The notes under the pieces were generated by a model. That model saw only the letters and a program-made list of their open reading frames with translations, had not been told where the DNA came from and ran no database searches. From contig OX419761.1 in assembly GCA_948567375.1 (NCBI GenBank), positions 26,290,501-26,354,500 on the forward strand: a DNA stretch of 64,000 nucleotides, given 5' to 3'. The translations under genes were made by a program, and so were the position numbers. Source of the DNA: Lunularia cruciata. Taxonomy: Eukaryota; Streptophyta; Marchantiopsida; Lunulariales; Lunulariaceae. This document shows, piece by piece, positions 40,047-51,809 of this stretch; position 1 is the stretch's first letter, and each line of letters begins with the position of its first letter.

Positions 40047-43000
40047 ATATTGAGCGATAACATGTCTCAATGAAGTAGAAATCCTAGCCAAGAGATAATC
40101 TTGCTCACAATACACCAACATAGGATTTACAAACTGCTGATAGAACACCATCTTGGTACCGGGTTGCTGCCATAAGCGAAGTAAAAACTGCTCCTTGATC
40201 ACCTCTCGAAGTGCAATAGGCTCCAATCTCCAATGTCGCTCAGAAACATTCCACCTTGTGGCCCATGCAATCAGATCTGTATACCAACCGACAGATAGAG
40301 TGGCACAAAAAGCTTGGTAGGGAAGTCTCTCATGCTCCATGGACCTCACCTTAGTGGCATATGTGATAGCTAAAAACAAAGCTTCAGCCTCAAGAGGTAA
40401 AAATCCTGTTTCAGCAAGCAGGAATACATAAGGAGTTTGAGTCCTCACCCCAAGTTCATCACACAAAAACAATTTCTGAACTTTCTCCACCTTTTGCCAC
40501 CATGTCTTCTTAGTACCTGGACCCCAAATCTGAGCACCATAGAGAACCACCGGCTGCACAAGAGATCTGAACAGCACCTTCTTCAACTCCCATGTGGTGA
40601 GGTGAGCAAGTCTACTGCGGTTCATGAGTGAATACAAAGCTCTAAAGCCTGCATTGATTCTCATCTTCACACAAGTAGACCAACTATAGTCATGAGAAAA
40701 CTCAAGGCCCAAGTACTTATAAGAAGAAACCTGCTCCAATTGCTGTCCATCAAAAGAGAAAGGTGTGACACCTTTAGAACCCACCACAATGACCTTGGAC
40801 TTGTCAAGGTTCACCTCCATCTTTGTTTGATTGCAAAAGCAAAGTAGAGAATCCAACAGCTTCTGTAAACTCTGTGGATTTGTGGAGAGAAGCACTACAT
40901 CATCTGCATAAAGGAGTGCATGTATCATCAAAGAGCCAACCTGTACACCTGTAGCTCCAGCTTCCATGAGTAGACTCTCTAGATCATCGATGAAGATTCC
41001 GAACAGAGTTGGACTCTGTGGATTTGTGGAGAGAAGCACTACATCATCTGCATAAAGGAGTGCATGTATCATCAAAGAGCCAACCTGTACACCTGTAGCT
41101 CCAGCTTCCATGAGTAGACTCTCTAGATCATCGATGAAGATTCCGAACAGAGTTGGAGACAGAGAGCAGCCTTGGATCACACCCATTGTGCTAAGGACAT
41201 CTTGAGAGCTCAAAGATGAAAGTTTCACAATCACTTTCTCATAGAGTCTAGAGATAGCACCAATCAGATCAGCTGAAACACCCACTTCAATGAGTCTCTC
41301 ACTTAGAGATTTCCTGAGCACCTTATCAAAGGCCTTCCTGAAATCAATAAAGGCAACATAGAGAGCTCTCCCAACCCCCTTGGATTTGCACCACAAAACA
41401 TGAAGTACCAATAGGTGGTCCAAAGTACTAAAGCCTAATCTGAAACCAGCTTGGCACTTAGCTCGAATTTTGTGCTTTTCAGCCCAAGTGCTCAACCTTG
41501 ACTCCAAAATTCGACCATACAACTTGGCAAAGACACTACCAACAAGTATGGTACGGTAATTGGTGACAACATCTCTCTGGCCAGACTTGTGAATAGGAAC
41601 TACCTTCTTGAAGCACCATCTATCCGAAAAGCCACACTTGATTGCCTCATTCAAATGAGAAGTGAGTATTGAAATCAGTTGGCTACCGCCCCACTTCAGA
41701 AGTTCAACACATAGTCCATCAAGGTCTTCAGCCTTACCATTGGCCAACTTCTTCAATTGGTACTTGACATCAGCTTCAGAGATGGTGAGAGCAGATCCAA
41801 GGCAAGGTGCCATGCTTGGAGCATTTGGGAAAAAGTACATGGAGATGGAGATCTGATGGTTACTTTCTTCCAGAAAGCCTTGGGATTGCTCCTCAATTCA
41901 ATGCTCAACTCAACTCCTTTGAGTCTTAGAAATGCCCGCTTTTTGCACTTCACCAACTTTCTGTATAAAACAAAAGCTTGATTTTGTGCAATCTGATCAA
42001 GAGATCTATCCATAGCTTTGATCCTTGCCATTTTGCAATCAGCATCATACCATCTATTGCAAGGGAGACCAAGTCTCTTCCTGTGGGAGCCTCTTGGAAA
42101 CAAAGAAGTTGATGTAGATTGAAGAAGTTCAATCAATTTGATCACTACGTTGTTGAAAATCAGAACTCCACTCCATAGAACTCAATTTCTCTTGGATAGC
42201 TTGTTGGTACAAGTCTCTCTTGTGAAAATCTAGACGAAGTTTGCTTCTAAAAGCATGGTCTATAGGTAATGTGGTTCTATTGAGGCAAGGAAAAAGGATG
42301 GTACAGGATAGAGGTGCATGGTCTGATTCTGGTTGAGGATCTAAAACAGCAAAATCTGAGACAAGATGGATATCATTAGCTGAAGTGAGCATATAATCTA
42401 TGGTGCTTGATCCACCTGAGGCAAAGCATGTGCTTTTACAAGTTTTTGGAAATTGAGAAAGGCCATTCAAGATCTTCAAGCTACAATTGGCACCAAAGCT
42501 CAAAAAGTGCTCACTCATGGAATTGGACATAGGATCTTTGGAAGAGCGTGACCAAGCACTGGAATGGTCTATCAAGCTATGGAAAGGATCATTCTCAAGG
42601 TCGCTCAAGTCAGGGATCTGAGAGGCTTGGATCCTAGCATTGAAATCACCAAGAACAAGGACTGCACCTTTACTTTGAAACTCTAACACATCCTTCGTCA
42701 AGGAATGGAAAGGTTGCATGGTGTTGAGAAGTCCACTTGAATAGATTGGTGATGTCAACGGGGCAAAGTAACAAACAGCAATGAAGCAAGGTGTGGCAAC
42801 TCCTCCAATCCTCAGCCAATGGTATTGTCCACTTAAATCTTGACCTATCAAAGAGACTGATTTCTCAAAGCCAAATCTGACGTAAGTAGCAATACCTCCA
42901 AAGCCCCTTCCTTTGTGTTGTCTCCGCTTGTTCCAGGTTGAACCAACAAGAGTGAATCCTTCAATGTCTTGAATGGTGTTTCCTTCATGTTCCCATGTCT

Positions 43001-43109
43001 CCACAAGATTGATCAGATCAGCATCATCCCACAAAGGCTTAGCGCTGGAGTACTTGGTATGTGTGAGCCCATGAACATTCCAAAACAGTACTCTAAAGGT
43101 CTGGAATTG
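40044..43109 (-). pseudogene. LINE ORF2 with duplicated YADD block (S)
   Basis: Frames 42129-43034, 41753-42145 and 40041-41840 are parts of one ORF2. Shared with J: a 1-bp insertion at about 42137 (CAATTTGATC) and a 40-bp deletion at about 41838. Private to S: an in-frame 144-bp tandem duplication that repeats PTLFGIFIDDL to LSTNPQS, including YADD. It lacks the CCHC finger. Confidence 0.85.
40870..41157 (-). repeat. 144-bp tandem duplication in RT (S)
   Basis: Two adjacent copies of 144 bp (48 codons), starting at CTCTGTGG in 40870 and again in 41014. The junction GAGTTGG/ACTCTG has no obvious long homology. The copies look identical, so the event is recent. Confidence 0.85.
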
Positions 43110-43949
43110 CTATGCAATAGCTGACAATTTCTTTTGAGTAATCACAGCTCTATTATCTCTCAAGAATGCAACAAAACCTGCTTGTTGAGCCTCCTTCACT
43201 TTTGCTAATTCTCCCTTCTTTGCTTGCCATTGGAGAGGTGTGAGATCAGGGTCCAACCAGATACGGCGCCCCTTTAGTATAGCTTTGTTCCCCATCACTG
43301 CATTCCTTTGAGTTTCTGAGCCAAACCTCACCAAAATGCTTCTTGGTTGTGCACCTTGTTGTCCCAATCTATATGCTTGCAAAATTTGAGGATCATGGAC
43401 TCTCAAAGAATCAACAATAAACTCACACACTATGGCCTTGGTGTCTTCCTTCTCAATCTCAGGCAAACCTGAAATACTCAAGTTCTTCATTCTCACCAAT
43501 TGGTTCTCCTTCTCAACCTCATGCTCTTGCAAGTAAGAGATTTGAGCCACCTTCGTAGCTTCAGCATATGACTTCATCTTGACCTCTAATGTGTCAACCA
43601 TCTCTTGCAGCCCTCCATTTTGTGAAGCAATGTTGGTGGCTTGTGCTCCCAAGGAAGCAACCTTCTCAGTAGCATCCACCATACCCTTGGTGGAGTCTAA
43701 CATCAAATTGCTACTCTTCTTGAGTTCTTGGATATCTACGGTGATCGAATTCAGAGATTCTTTCACAGTCAAGACATCAACTCTTACGGTTTGCAAATCT
43801 GCCATAAGAGTGTTCATGCATTGAGACATGGGGGCAAAAAAGCTCTTGAGTTCCTTGTGGAAGTCATTTGCTTTTCTATACATTTCAGCAAGCTGTTGCT
43901 GTTTTGAAGCTATCTCAGCAATGTCTTGCATCATCTTGGAAGCTTCCAT
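43110..43949 (-). CDS. LINE ORF1 protein (S, subfamily C)
   Basis: 279 aa, intact, close to E2 and CC ORF1 with small changes (NLSISGLPE for NLRISGLPE; CEFIVDS for CEFIADS). Coiled coil, RRM and C-terminal domain present, then TAG CAA TTC. The R to S change lies in the conserved RRM strand and could weaken RNA binding. Confidence 0.83.
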   Translation of the reverse strand: MEASKMMQDIAEIASKQQQLAEMYRKANDFHKELKSFFAPMSQCMNTLMADLQTVRVDVLTVKESLNSITVDIQELKKSSNLMLDSTKGMVDATEKVASLGAQATNIASQNGGLQEMVDTLEVKMKSYAEATKVAQISYLQEHEVEKENQLVRMKNLSISGLPEIEKEDTKAIVCEFIVDSLRVHDPQILQAYRLGQQGAQPRSILVRFGSETQRNAVMGNKAILKGRRIWLDPDLTPLQWQAKKGELAKVKEAQQAGFVAFLRDNRAVITQKKLSAIA

Positions 43950-44986
43950 TCTAAAATTTCTAACAGATACTATGAGAATGTATCCTCTGGTTCACTCACA
44001 CTCTGTGAACACCAATAGCTCTACACCAAAAATCAACTCCTTTGGACTTGTAAATCAAAAGTTGCAAACTTTTGAATTTGAGTTTTTCCTACATGAAAAT
44101 TTTGAAATCCTACAGATTTCGAAAATTCATAACCTTGGCTACAGTACTTTAAAATCTACAATAGATGACTCAATCAAAAGCTCTTGAGAAATTCTATCCA
44201 ATGAATAAAAAATGAACTCATTTGAGCCAATAGATATGAAGTTATGGCCTCTAGAGTTCTCTATGGAAACTTCTAAACCTCATTGAATCACAGAATTCAA
44301 ATGCTGATAACTGCAAGCACAGAGCTTCAAATTCTATGAAATGAATTTCGATCAATAGCTCTTGACAATATGCTTCTAATGAGTCCAAGATCACCTCATT
44401 TGAAGATGTGAGTCCAAAGTTCCAGCCTCTGAAAGTTGCAGATTTGAGTACCACCAACCGCACAAGAACACAGATTGATGAATTTCGAAACTTCTTCCAC
44501 AGAACTCCAACTTCAGCAACCAGGAGTTCAAAAGAAAGCCCTCTCACAGCTGTTTCCAATGAGTCCAAGATTGAAAGATTTGGACATGGAACCAAAAAGT
44601 TACAAGGTGTTGAAAATTGAGCTCAAATCCTAAAATCTCCGAGAGATGGCAGAATTCGAATCTTCATAACTTTCTTTGTGTATGTGCTCTGCAAGCCAAC
44701 GTAGTATCAATCGAAAGAGCTTCCAAAGGCGCTTCTAATGCCACAAAAATCACTCCTTTTGGACACCATATGATGAAGATTCGAACTCTCAAGTCTAGCT
44801 CTTGTGTCAGAAATTTCAATCACTCATTACGTTTCGCTCAAAGCTCAGAATGACACAATCTTGGTGGCTATGGAAAGGTCTTGGCAAGGCGCTTCGAACG
44901 AGACCAAAACCGCAACGTTTGGACATGTATGTAGAGAGATATGGCTTCTCAAACTTTCGGGACTCCTCTCCTCTCAAACTTTCGAA
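43950..44986 (-). repeat. Subfamily C 5' UTR (S)
   Basis: About 1.04 kb with six 180-bp monomers, matching CC and Y. Its 5' end at CTTTCGAA is followed by about 20 bp of filler (44987-45008) before T. Confidence 0.72.
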
Positions 44987-45008
44987 GAATGAACCAACAA
45001 CAAAGGTT

Positions 45009-45709
45009 GGTAATTGGTGACAATATCTCTCTGACCAGACTTGTGAATAGGAACAACCTTCTTGAAACACCATCTATCAGGAAAACCACACCTGATGGCC
45101 TCATTCAAGAGAGAAGTGAGTACTGGATATGAGATCTTTGGAAGAGCGGGACCAAGCACTAGAATGATCTATCAAGCTATGGAAAGGGTCATTCTCAAGG
45201 TCACTAAACTCAGGAATCTGAGAGGTTTGGATCCTAGCATTGAAATCACCAAGGATAAATACTGCACCTTTACTTTGAAATTCCAACACATCCTTTGTCA
45301 AGGAGTGGAAAGGCTGCATAGTGTTGAGAGATCCGCTTGAATAGATTGGTGATGTCAATGGGGCAAAGTAACAAACAGCAAGGAAGCAAGGTGTAGCAAC
45401 TCCTCCAATCCTCAGCCATTGGTATTGTCCACTTGAGTCTTGACCTATCAAAGAGACTGACTTTTCAAAGCCAAATCTGACGTAAGTTGCAATACCTCCA
45501 AAGCCCCTTCCTCTGTGTTGCCTCCGCTTGTTCCAAGTTGAACCAACAAGAATGAAACCTTCAATGTCTTGAATGGTGTTTCCTTCATGTTCCCATGTCT
45601 CCACAAGATTGATCAGATCAGCATTATCCCACACAGGTTTAGCGCTTGAGTACTTGCTATGTGTGAGACCATGAACATTCCAAAACAACACTCTAAGGGT
45701 CTGGAATTG
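45009..45709 (-). pseudogene. LINE ORF2 remnant (T)
   Basis: 196 codons from GTG 45691 carry WNVHGL, VETW, CYFAP and LGDFNAR, ending after SKDLIS. A deletion joins this to LTSLLNEAIRCG to TNY (45009-45125) in another frame. No RT catalytic core remains. Confidence 0.8.
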
Positions 45710-46549
45710 CTATGCGGTAGTTGACAACTTCCTTTGGGTGATCACAACTCTATTGTCTCTCAAGAATGCAACAAAACCTGCTTGTTGAGCCTCCTTCACT
45801 TTTGCTAATTCTCCCTTCTTTGCTTGCCATTGGAGAGGTGTGAGATCAGGGTCCAACCAAATACGCCGCCCCTTCAGTATAGCCTTGCTATCCATCACTG
45901 TATTCCTTTGAGTTTCTGAGCCAAACCTCACCAAAATGCTTCTTGGTTGTGCACCTTGTTGTCCCAATCTATATGCTTGCAAAATCTGAGGATCATGGAC
46001 TCTCAAAGAATCAGCAATAAACTCACATACTATGGCCTTGGTGTCTTCCTTCTCAGTCTCTGGCAAACCTAAAATTCTCAAGTTCTTCATTCTGACCAAT
46101 TGGTTCTCCTTCTCAACCTCATGCTCTTGCAAGCAAGAGATTTGAGCCACCTTAGTAGCTTCAGCATAAGACTTCATCTTCACTTCTAATGTGTCCACAA
46201 TCTGTTGGAGCCCTCCGCCTTGTGTAGCAATATCGTTGGCTTGTGCTCCCAAGGAAGCAACTTTCTCGGTAGCATCAACCATCCCCTTGGTTGATGTTAA
46301 CAAAGAGATAGAACTCTTCTTGAGGTCTTGAATCTCTTGATTGACTAGGTTCAAAGACTCTTTGACACTACTGATCTCAACCTTTACAAATTCCATATCA
46401 GTCATGAGAGTACTCATGCACTGGGACATAGGTGCCATGAAGCTTCTAAGGTCCTTGTGGAAATCATTTGCTTTCCTATACATTTCAGCTAATTGTTGTT
46501 GCTTCATGGCTATATCAGCAATGTCTTTCACCATCTTGGACTCCTCCAT
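45710..46549 (-). CDS. LINE ORF1 protein (T, subfamily A)
   Basis: 279 aa from ATG 46549, intact, almost identical to E1 ORF1 (RILGLPE for RISGLPE; DNRVVI for DNRAVI). It ends TAG CAA TTC. The remaining element is broken, so this copy can act only in trans. Confidence 0.85.
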   Translation of the reverse strand: MEESKMVKDIADIAMKQQQLAEMYRKANDFHKDLRSFMAPMSQCMSTLMTDMEFVKVEISSVKESLNLVNQEIQDLKKSSISLLTSTKGMVDATEKVASLGAQANDIATQGGGLQQIVDTLEVKMKSYAEATKVAQISCLQEHEVEKENQLVRMKNLRILGLPETEKEDTKAIVCEFIADSLRVHDPQILQAYRLGQQGAQPRSILVRFGSETQRNTVMDSKAILKGRRIWLDPDLTPLQWQAKKGELAKVKEAQQAGFVAFLRDNRVVITQRKLSTTA

Positions 46550-48020
46550 TGTGACAATCACTTATCACTCACGGTCAATCTGGAAGTTTTACTTCCAACA
46601 CCAAAACTTTAGGATTTTCAAGTAGGTAGCACTACTGTTTTACAATAAGCACTACTAGGCTGGTGTTGAAGTAAAGACCTTGAAAAACTAATTCTAATGA
46701 GATAAGAATCATCTCATTTGAATATGTGAGTGCAAAGATACTATCTTTCAAATCTGCAGTGCACATAGATACCAAAGGCTGCGAAATTTGAGGGACCTAG
46801 AGCTTCTAATTTGTGACCTAACCTATAGCAATCAATTTTCAGTCTAAAGGTCTGAGGGAGCTGATTCTAAAGACACAAAGATCACTTCATTTGGATCATT
46901 GAGTACAAAGATACAATAGCTTGAATTTGCACTTCACAATGTTATGATGTCCAAAGAGTCACAGATTTAAAACTATCACAACTTCCTTATCTGACCTTCA
47001 ATTTCTACAAATCAAATCTCTATAGAAACCTTGCACAATGCTTGTTCTATTGCCACAAAAACCACTTGATTTGGACCTATAAGTACAGAGCAATCCTACT
47101 TCACATGTGCAGATTTTAACACCATGTAGTTGCAAGTGCAACAGTGAAACAAATGGTCATATCATCTGCGTTGGATATCCAAATCTTTCAAGTATGGACT
47201 TAATAGAAAGCTTATGACCATGTGGTTCTTATGACTCAAGAATCACCTGGATTGGATCTGTGAGTGAGGAGAACTGGCACTGCAAAGTTGGTACTCCAAA
47301 CACCAAGATGCACGAGATGTGACAGAATGAGAATTACCACCACTGCTTGCTCAGACCTCCATGTGCTGCGAGCTTGGCCTTGAAAGAGAGCTTGGAAATC
47401 ATAGATTCTGATGCAGCAACTTTCACTGGATTTGCACTTGTGACCACAGAGCAATAGCCTTTCCAATTCTCGCACAATAACAAGGACTACTCAAAATTGT
47501 CTCAGAATTGAAAAATCCAGATCTCCCTGAGTACTGCTCCAAACTGGACAAGCTTTACCTTGAAAGAAAGCTCTCAGCATAGCGCTTCTAATGAGACTCC
47601 AATCACTCCATTTGTCCAAGTAGTGGCAGAGATACAGTCATTCGAATTGATAGTCCAAACCCTAAAATCTGCCCAAGATGACAGAATTCGAATCCTTGTA
47701 ACTCTCTGCACAGATGTGGGTTTGCAGCATGCTTTATATCAATGGAAAGAGCTCTTCAAGGCGCATCCAATGCCACAAAAATCACTCAATTTGGACTCTT
47801 GATGATGAAGAAACGAACTCTCAAATATTGAACCTGTGTCAGAAAATTCAAGTACCCATAACTTTCGCAACAAGGATCAGAATCGTGCCATCTTGGTGTC
47901 CATGGAAAGCTCTTGGCAAGGCGCTTCAAACGAGACCAAAATCGAAAGGTTTGGGTGAGCAAGTGCTGAGATATGAGTTTCTGAATTTTCGGGAAAATCT
48001 CCTCTCTCAAACCTTCGAAA
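46550..48020 (-). repeat. Subfamily A 5' UTR (T)
   Basis: About 1.47 kb, aligned along its length with E1 298-1770 by eye, with the same 180-bp monomers. Useful for defining the true 5' end (TTCGAAGGTTTGAG on the minus strand). Confidence 0.75.
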
Positions 48021-48084
48021 ACAAGTAGTAGAACAAGGACGTTGGCAACAGAACAAGGACGATCAGCAGATCGTTGGCAAGCAG
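48021..48084. other. Scrambled templated filler between T and U
   Basis: About 64 bp made of shuffled copies of AGTAGAACAAGGACG, GTTGGCA and CAGCAGAT, all found together in ORF2 (RLEVEQGRWQQIEH codons). The pieces are repeated and out of order, as in repair with repeated template switching. Confidence 0.65.
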
Positions 48085-48655
48085 TTGTGAGAGACATTGG
48101 AGATTGGAGCCTATTGCACTTCGAGAGGTGATCAAGGAGCAGTTCTTACTTTGCTTATGGCAGCAGCCCGATACCAAGGTGGTGTTCTATCAGCAGTTTG
48201 TAAATCCTACGTTGGTGTATTGTGAGCAATATTATCTCTTGGCTAGGATTTCTACTTCACTTAGACATGTTATCGTTGAATATAGAACTAGTTCTCATAT
48301 ACTAGAAGTAGAACAAGGACGTTGGCAGCAGATAGAGCACTCCATGCGACTTTGCAAATTGTGTATTATGAGCAAAGTTGAGGATGAGCATTGTGTGTTT
48401 GTTGATTGCCCTTGTTACATGCGGATTAGAGTGAGACATCAGATTACTTGTAGTGATTTCTCAACTCTCTCACAGGTTGAGGCTTTAGCGTTAGGGAAGT
48501 ATATGACAGAGGTTACTTTACATCGGACCAATTTGTTACAGATTGGTAAGATGCCCTAAGCCCTTGCCTAGGCTCACATTTCATGTGTTTTGTATTGTGT
48601 TTCCAGCCTTTTGACTCTTTGGGTCTTTCGGACTTTATATTTCATTGTTTCATTG
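48085..48655 (+). mobile_element. LINE U, 5'-truncated with tail
   Basis: Plus-strand ORF2 C-terminal 155 codons (CERHWRLEP to LQIGKMP, 48090-48559), hairpins with a few mutations, and an 8-nt-type tail to 48655. The frame is open but lacks endonuclease and RT. Confidence 0.83.
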
Positions 48656-48946
48656 TATTATGAGCAAAGTTGAGAATGAGCATCATGTGTTTGTTGATTG
48701 CGATTGTTACATGCAGATAAGAGTGAGACATCATATTACTTGTAGTGATTTCTCAACTCTCTTACAGGTTGAAGCTTTAGCGTTAGGGAAGTACATGATA
48801 GAGGTTACATCGGACCAATTTGTTACAGATTGGTCAGATTTCCTAGGCCCTTGCCTAGGGTCACATTTCATGTGTTTTGTATTGTGTTTCAAGCCTTTTG
48901 ACTCTTTGGGTCTTTCGGGCTTTATATTTCATAGTTTCATAGTTTC
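48656..48946 (+). mobile_element. LINE V, very short with variant tail
   Basis: Starts at CIMSKVEN immediately after the U tail and carries the end of ORF2 (with a small deletion in the HRTNLL region), the 3' UTR and a tail with a changed unit, TTTCATAG. A tail mutation shared by all its units suggests the unit was copied repeatedly from one template. Confidence 0.8.
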
Positions 48947-49652
48947 ACACATACCAAGTAGTCAAGTGCTAAACTTGTGTGGGATGAAGCTGATCTGATC
49001 AATCTTGTGGAGACATGGGAACATGAAGGAAACACCATTCAAGACATTGAAGGTTTCACTCTTGTTGGTTCAACTTGGAACAAGTGGAGGCAACACAGAG
49101 GAAGGGGCTTTGGAGGTATTGCTACTTACGTCAGATTTGGCCTTGAAAAATCAGTCTCTTTGATAGACCAAGACTCAAGTGGACAATACCAATGGCTGAG
49201 GATTGGAGGAGTTGCTACACCTTGCTTCCTTGCTGTTTGTTACTTTATCACATTGACATCACCAATATATTCAAGTGGATCTCTCAACACCATGCAACCT
49301 TTCCACTCCTTGACAAAGGATGTGTTGGAATTTCAAAGTACTTATTCTTGGTGATTTCAATGCTAGGATCCAAACCTCTCAGATTCTTGAGTTTAGTGAC
49401 CTTGAGAATGACCCTTTCCATACCTTGATAGATCATTCTTGTGTTTGGTCCCGCTCTTCCAAAGATCTCATATCCAATTCCATGAGTGAACACTTTTTGA
49501 GCTTTGGTACCAATTGTAGCTTGAAGATCTTGAATGGACTTTCTCAATTTCCAAAAACTTGTGAAAGCACATGTTTTGCTTCTGGTGGATCTAGCACTGT
49601 AGATCATATTCTCATCTCACCCAATGATATACACATTGTCTCAGATTTTGTT
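48947..49652 (+). mobile_element. LINE W, endonuclease fragment
   Basis: Plus-strand ORF2 from HTKYSS through VETW, CYF, LGDFNAR to ISDFV. It is frameshifted near 49340 by a deletion after EFQS. It begins right after the V tail and is cut at 49652 by X, in opposite orientation. Confidence 0.8.
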
Positions 49653-49893
49653 GAAACAATGAAACAATGAAATATAAAGCCCGAAATACCCAAAGAGTCA
49701 AAAGACCGGAAACACAATACAAAACACATGAAATGTGAGCCTATGCAAAGGCCTAGGGCATCTCACCAATCTATAACAAATTGGTCCGATGTAAAATAAC
49801 CTCTATCATGTGCTTCCCTAACGTTAAAACTTCAACCTGTAAGAGAGTTGAGAAATCACTACATGTAATCTGATGTCTCACTCTAATTTGCAT
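49653..49893 (-). mobile_element. Short LINE insertion X
   Basis: About 240 bp: 8-nt-type tail, 3' UTR, hairpins and the last 35 or so codons of ORF2 (MQIRVRHQ), truncated there. Hairpin A has several mutations. A short filler (49894-49912) separates it from Y. Confidence 0.8.
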
Positions 49894-49912
49894 CTGGAGT
49901 GAGTGAAGTGGA

Positions 49913-50970
49913 GTTTGGAAAGTTTGAGAGGAGAGGAGTTCTAAAAGTTTGAGAAGCCATATCTCCCTACATACATGTCTAAACGTTGCGGTTTTGGTCT
50001 CATTCGAAGCACCTTGCCAAGACCTTTCCATAATTGCCAAGATTGTATCATTCTGAGCTTTTTGCAAAACGTTATGAGTGATTGACATTTCTGACACAAG
50101 AGCTAGACTTGAGAGTTTGAATCTTCATCATATTGTGTTCAAATGAACTGAATTTTACGGCATTGGAAGCACCTTTGAAAGCTATTTTGATTGATACCAG
50201 GCACGCATGCAGAGCACATACACACAAAAAGTTATGAAGATTAGAAATCTGCCATCTCTTGGAGATTTTAGGGTTTGAGCTCAATTTTCAACACCTTGTA
50301 ACTTTTTGGTTCCATGTCCAAATCTTTCAATCTTGGCCTCATTGGAAACACCTGTGGAAGCGCTTTCTTTTGAATACCTGCTTGCTAAAGTTGGAGTTTT
50401 GTGCAAGAAGTTTTGAAATTCATCAATTTGTGTTCTTGTGCGGTTGGTGGTGCTCAAATCTGCAACTTTCAGAGGCTGGAACTTTGGACTTACATCTTCA
50501 AATGAGGTTATCTTGGTCTCATTAGAAGCATCTTGTCAAGAGCTATTGATTGAAGTTGATTTCATAGAATTTGAATCTTTGTGCTTGATGTAATAAGCAT
50601 TTGAATTTTGTGACTCAATGAGGTTTAGAAGTTTACCATAGATAATTCTAGAGGCCATAACTTCATGTCTATTGGCTCAAATGAGTTTATTTTTGGGTTA
50701 TTTGATAGAATTTCTCAAGAGCTTTTGATTGAGTTATCACTTGTAGATTTTGAAGTACTGTAGCTAAGGTTATGAATTTTTGAAATCTGTAAGATTTCAA
50801 AATTTTCATGTAGGAAAAACTCAAATTCAAAAGTTTGTAACTTTTGATTTACAAGTCCAAAGGTGTAGATTTTTAGTTCATGAGAAAAAGTGATTGTAGA
50901 GCTATTGGTGTTCACAGAGCCTGAGTGAACCAGAGGATACATTCTCATAGTATCTGTTACAACTTTTAGA
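49913..50970 (+). repeat. Subfamily C 5' UTR, six 180-bp monomers (Y)
   Basis: Anchors of the degenerate TTCAAATGa motif at 49978, 50138, 50317, 50497, 50677 and 50856; steps 160, 179, 180, 180 and 179 bp. The first 160-bp step is the same as in subfamily A. Confidence 0.8.
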
Positions 50971-51809
50971 ATGGATGTTTCCAAGATGATGCAAGACATT
51001 GGTGAGATAGCTTCAAAACAGCAACAGCTTGCTGAAATGTATAGAAAACCAAATGACTTCCACAAGGAACTCAAAAGTTCTTTTGCCCCCATGTCTCAAT
51101 GCATGAACACTCTTATGGAAGATTTGCAAACCGTAAGAACTGATGTCTTGATTGTGAAAGAATCTCTCAATTTGATCATCGTAGATATCCAAGAACTCAA
51201 GAAGAGTAGCAATTTGATGTTAGACTCCACCAAGGGTATGGTGGATGCTACTCAGAAGGTTGCTTCCTTGGGAGCACAAGCCACCAACACTTCTTCACAA
51301 AATGGAGGGCTGCAAGAGATGGTTGACACATTAGAGGTCAAGATGAAGTCATATGCTGAAGCTACGAAGGTGGCTCAAATCTCTTACTTGCAAGAGCATG
51401 AGGTTGAGAAGGAGAACCAATTAGTCAGAATGAAGAACTTGAGGATTTCAGGTTTGCCAGAGATTGAGAAGGAAGACACCAAGGCCATAGTGTGTGAGTT
51501 TATTGCTGATTCTTTGAGAGTCCATGATCCTCAGATTTTGAAAGCATATAGATTGGGACAACAAGGTGCACAACCAAGAAGATTTTGGTGAGGTTTGGCT
51601 CAGAAACTCAAAGGAATGCAGTGATGGGGAACAAAGCTATACTAAAGGGGCGGCGTATCTGGTTGGACCCTGATCTCACACCTCTCTAATGGCAAGCAAA
51701 GAAGAAACAATTAGCAAAGGTGAAGGAGGCTCAACAAGTAGGCTTTGTTGCATTCTTGAGAGATAATAGAGCTATGATTACTCAAAAGAAATTGCCAGCT
51801 ACTGCATAG
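50971..51809 (+). pseudogene. LINE ORF1, frameshifted (Y)
   Basis: Starts ATG GAT GTT TCC. It reads normally for 203 codons, then a 1-bp deletion near 51582 (CCAAGAAG/ATTTTGG) shifts the frame. Without the shift it would end at TAG 51807-51809. Confidence 0.83.

Larger units (their letters stand above)
40044..44986 (-). mobile_element. LINE S (subfamily C), 3' end missing
   Basis: Minus-strand LINE with full 5' UTR (43950-44986), intact ORF1 and a long but broken ORF2. It lacks the ORF2 C-terminus, hairpins and tail, because the sequence switches to R at HVIAQY. It shares two defects with J, and it appears to interrupt T. Confidence 0.83.
45009..48020 (-). mobile_element. LINE T (subfamily A), internally deleted
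   Basis: Minus-strand LINE with full 5' UTR (46550-48020), intact ORF1 and a damaged ORF2. ORF2 keeps the endonuclease start and then jumps at about 45125 to the RT N-terminal region. It is cut at 45009 by the S 5' end. Its own 5' end adjoins a scrambled filler. Confidence 0.8.

Noticed and set aside
48085-49652. U, V and W as a tandem array made by one event, or insertion targeted to LINE tails
   Set aside because: Elsewhere in the window tail-to-body junctions resolve into nested insertion with rejoining halves, so nesting is the simpler reading. Here the missing halves were not found, so tail targeting is not excluded.
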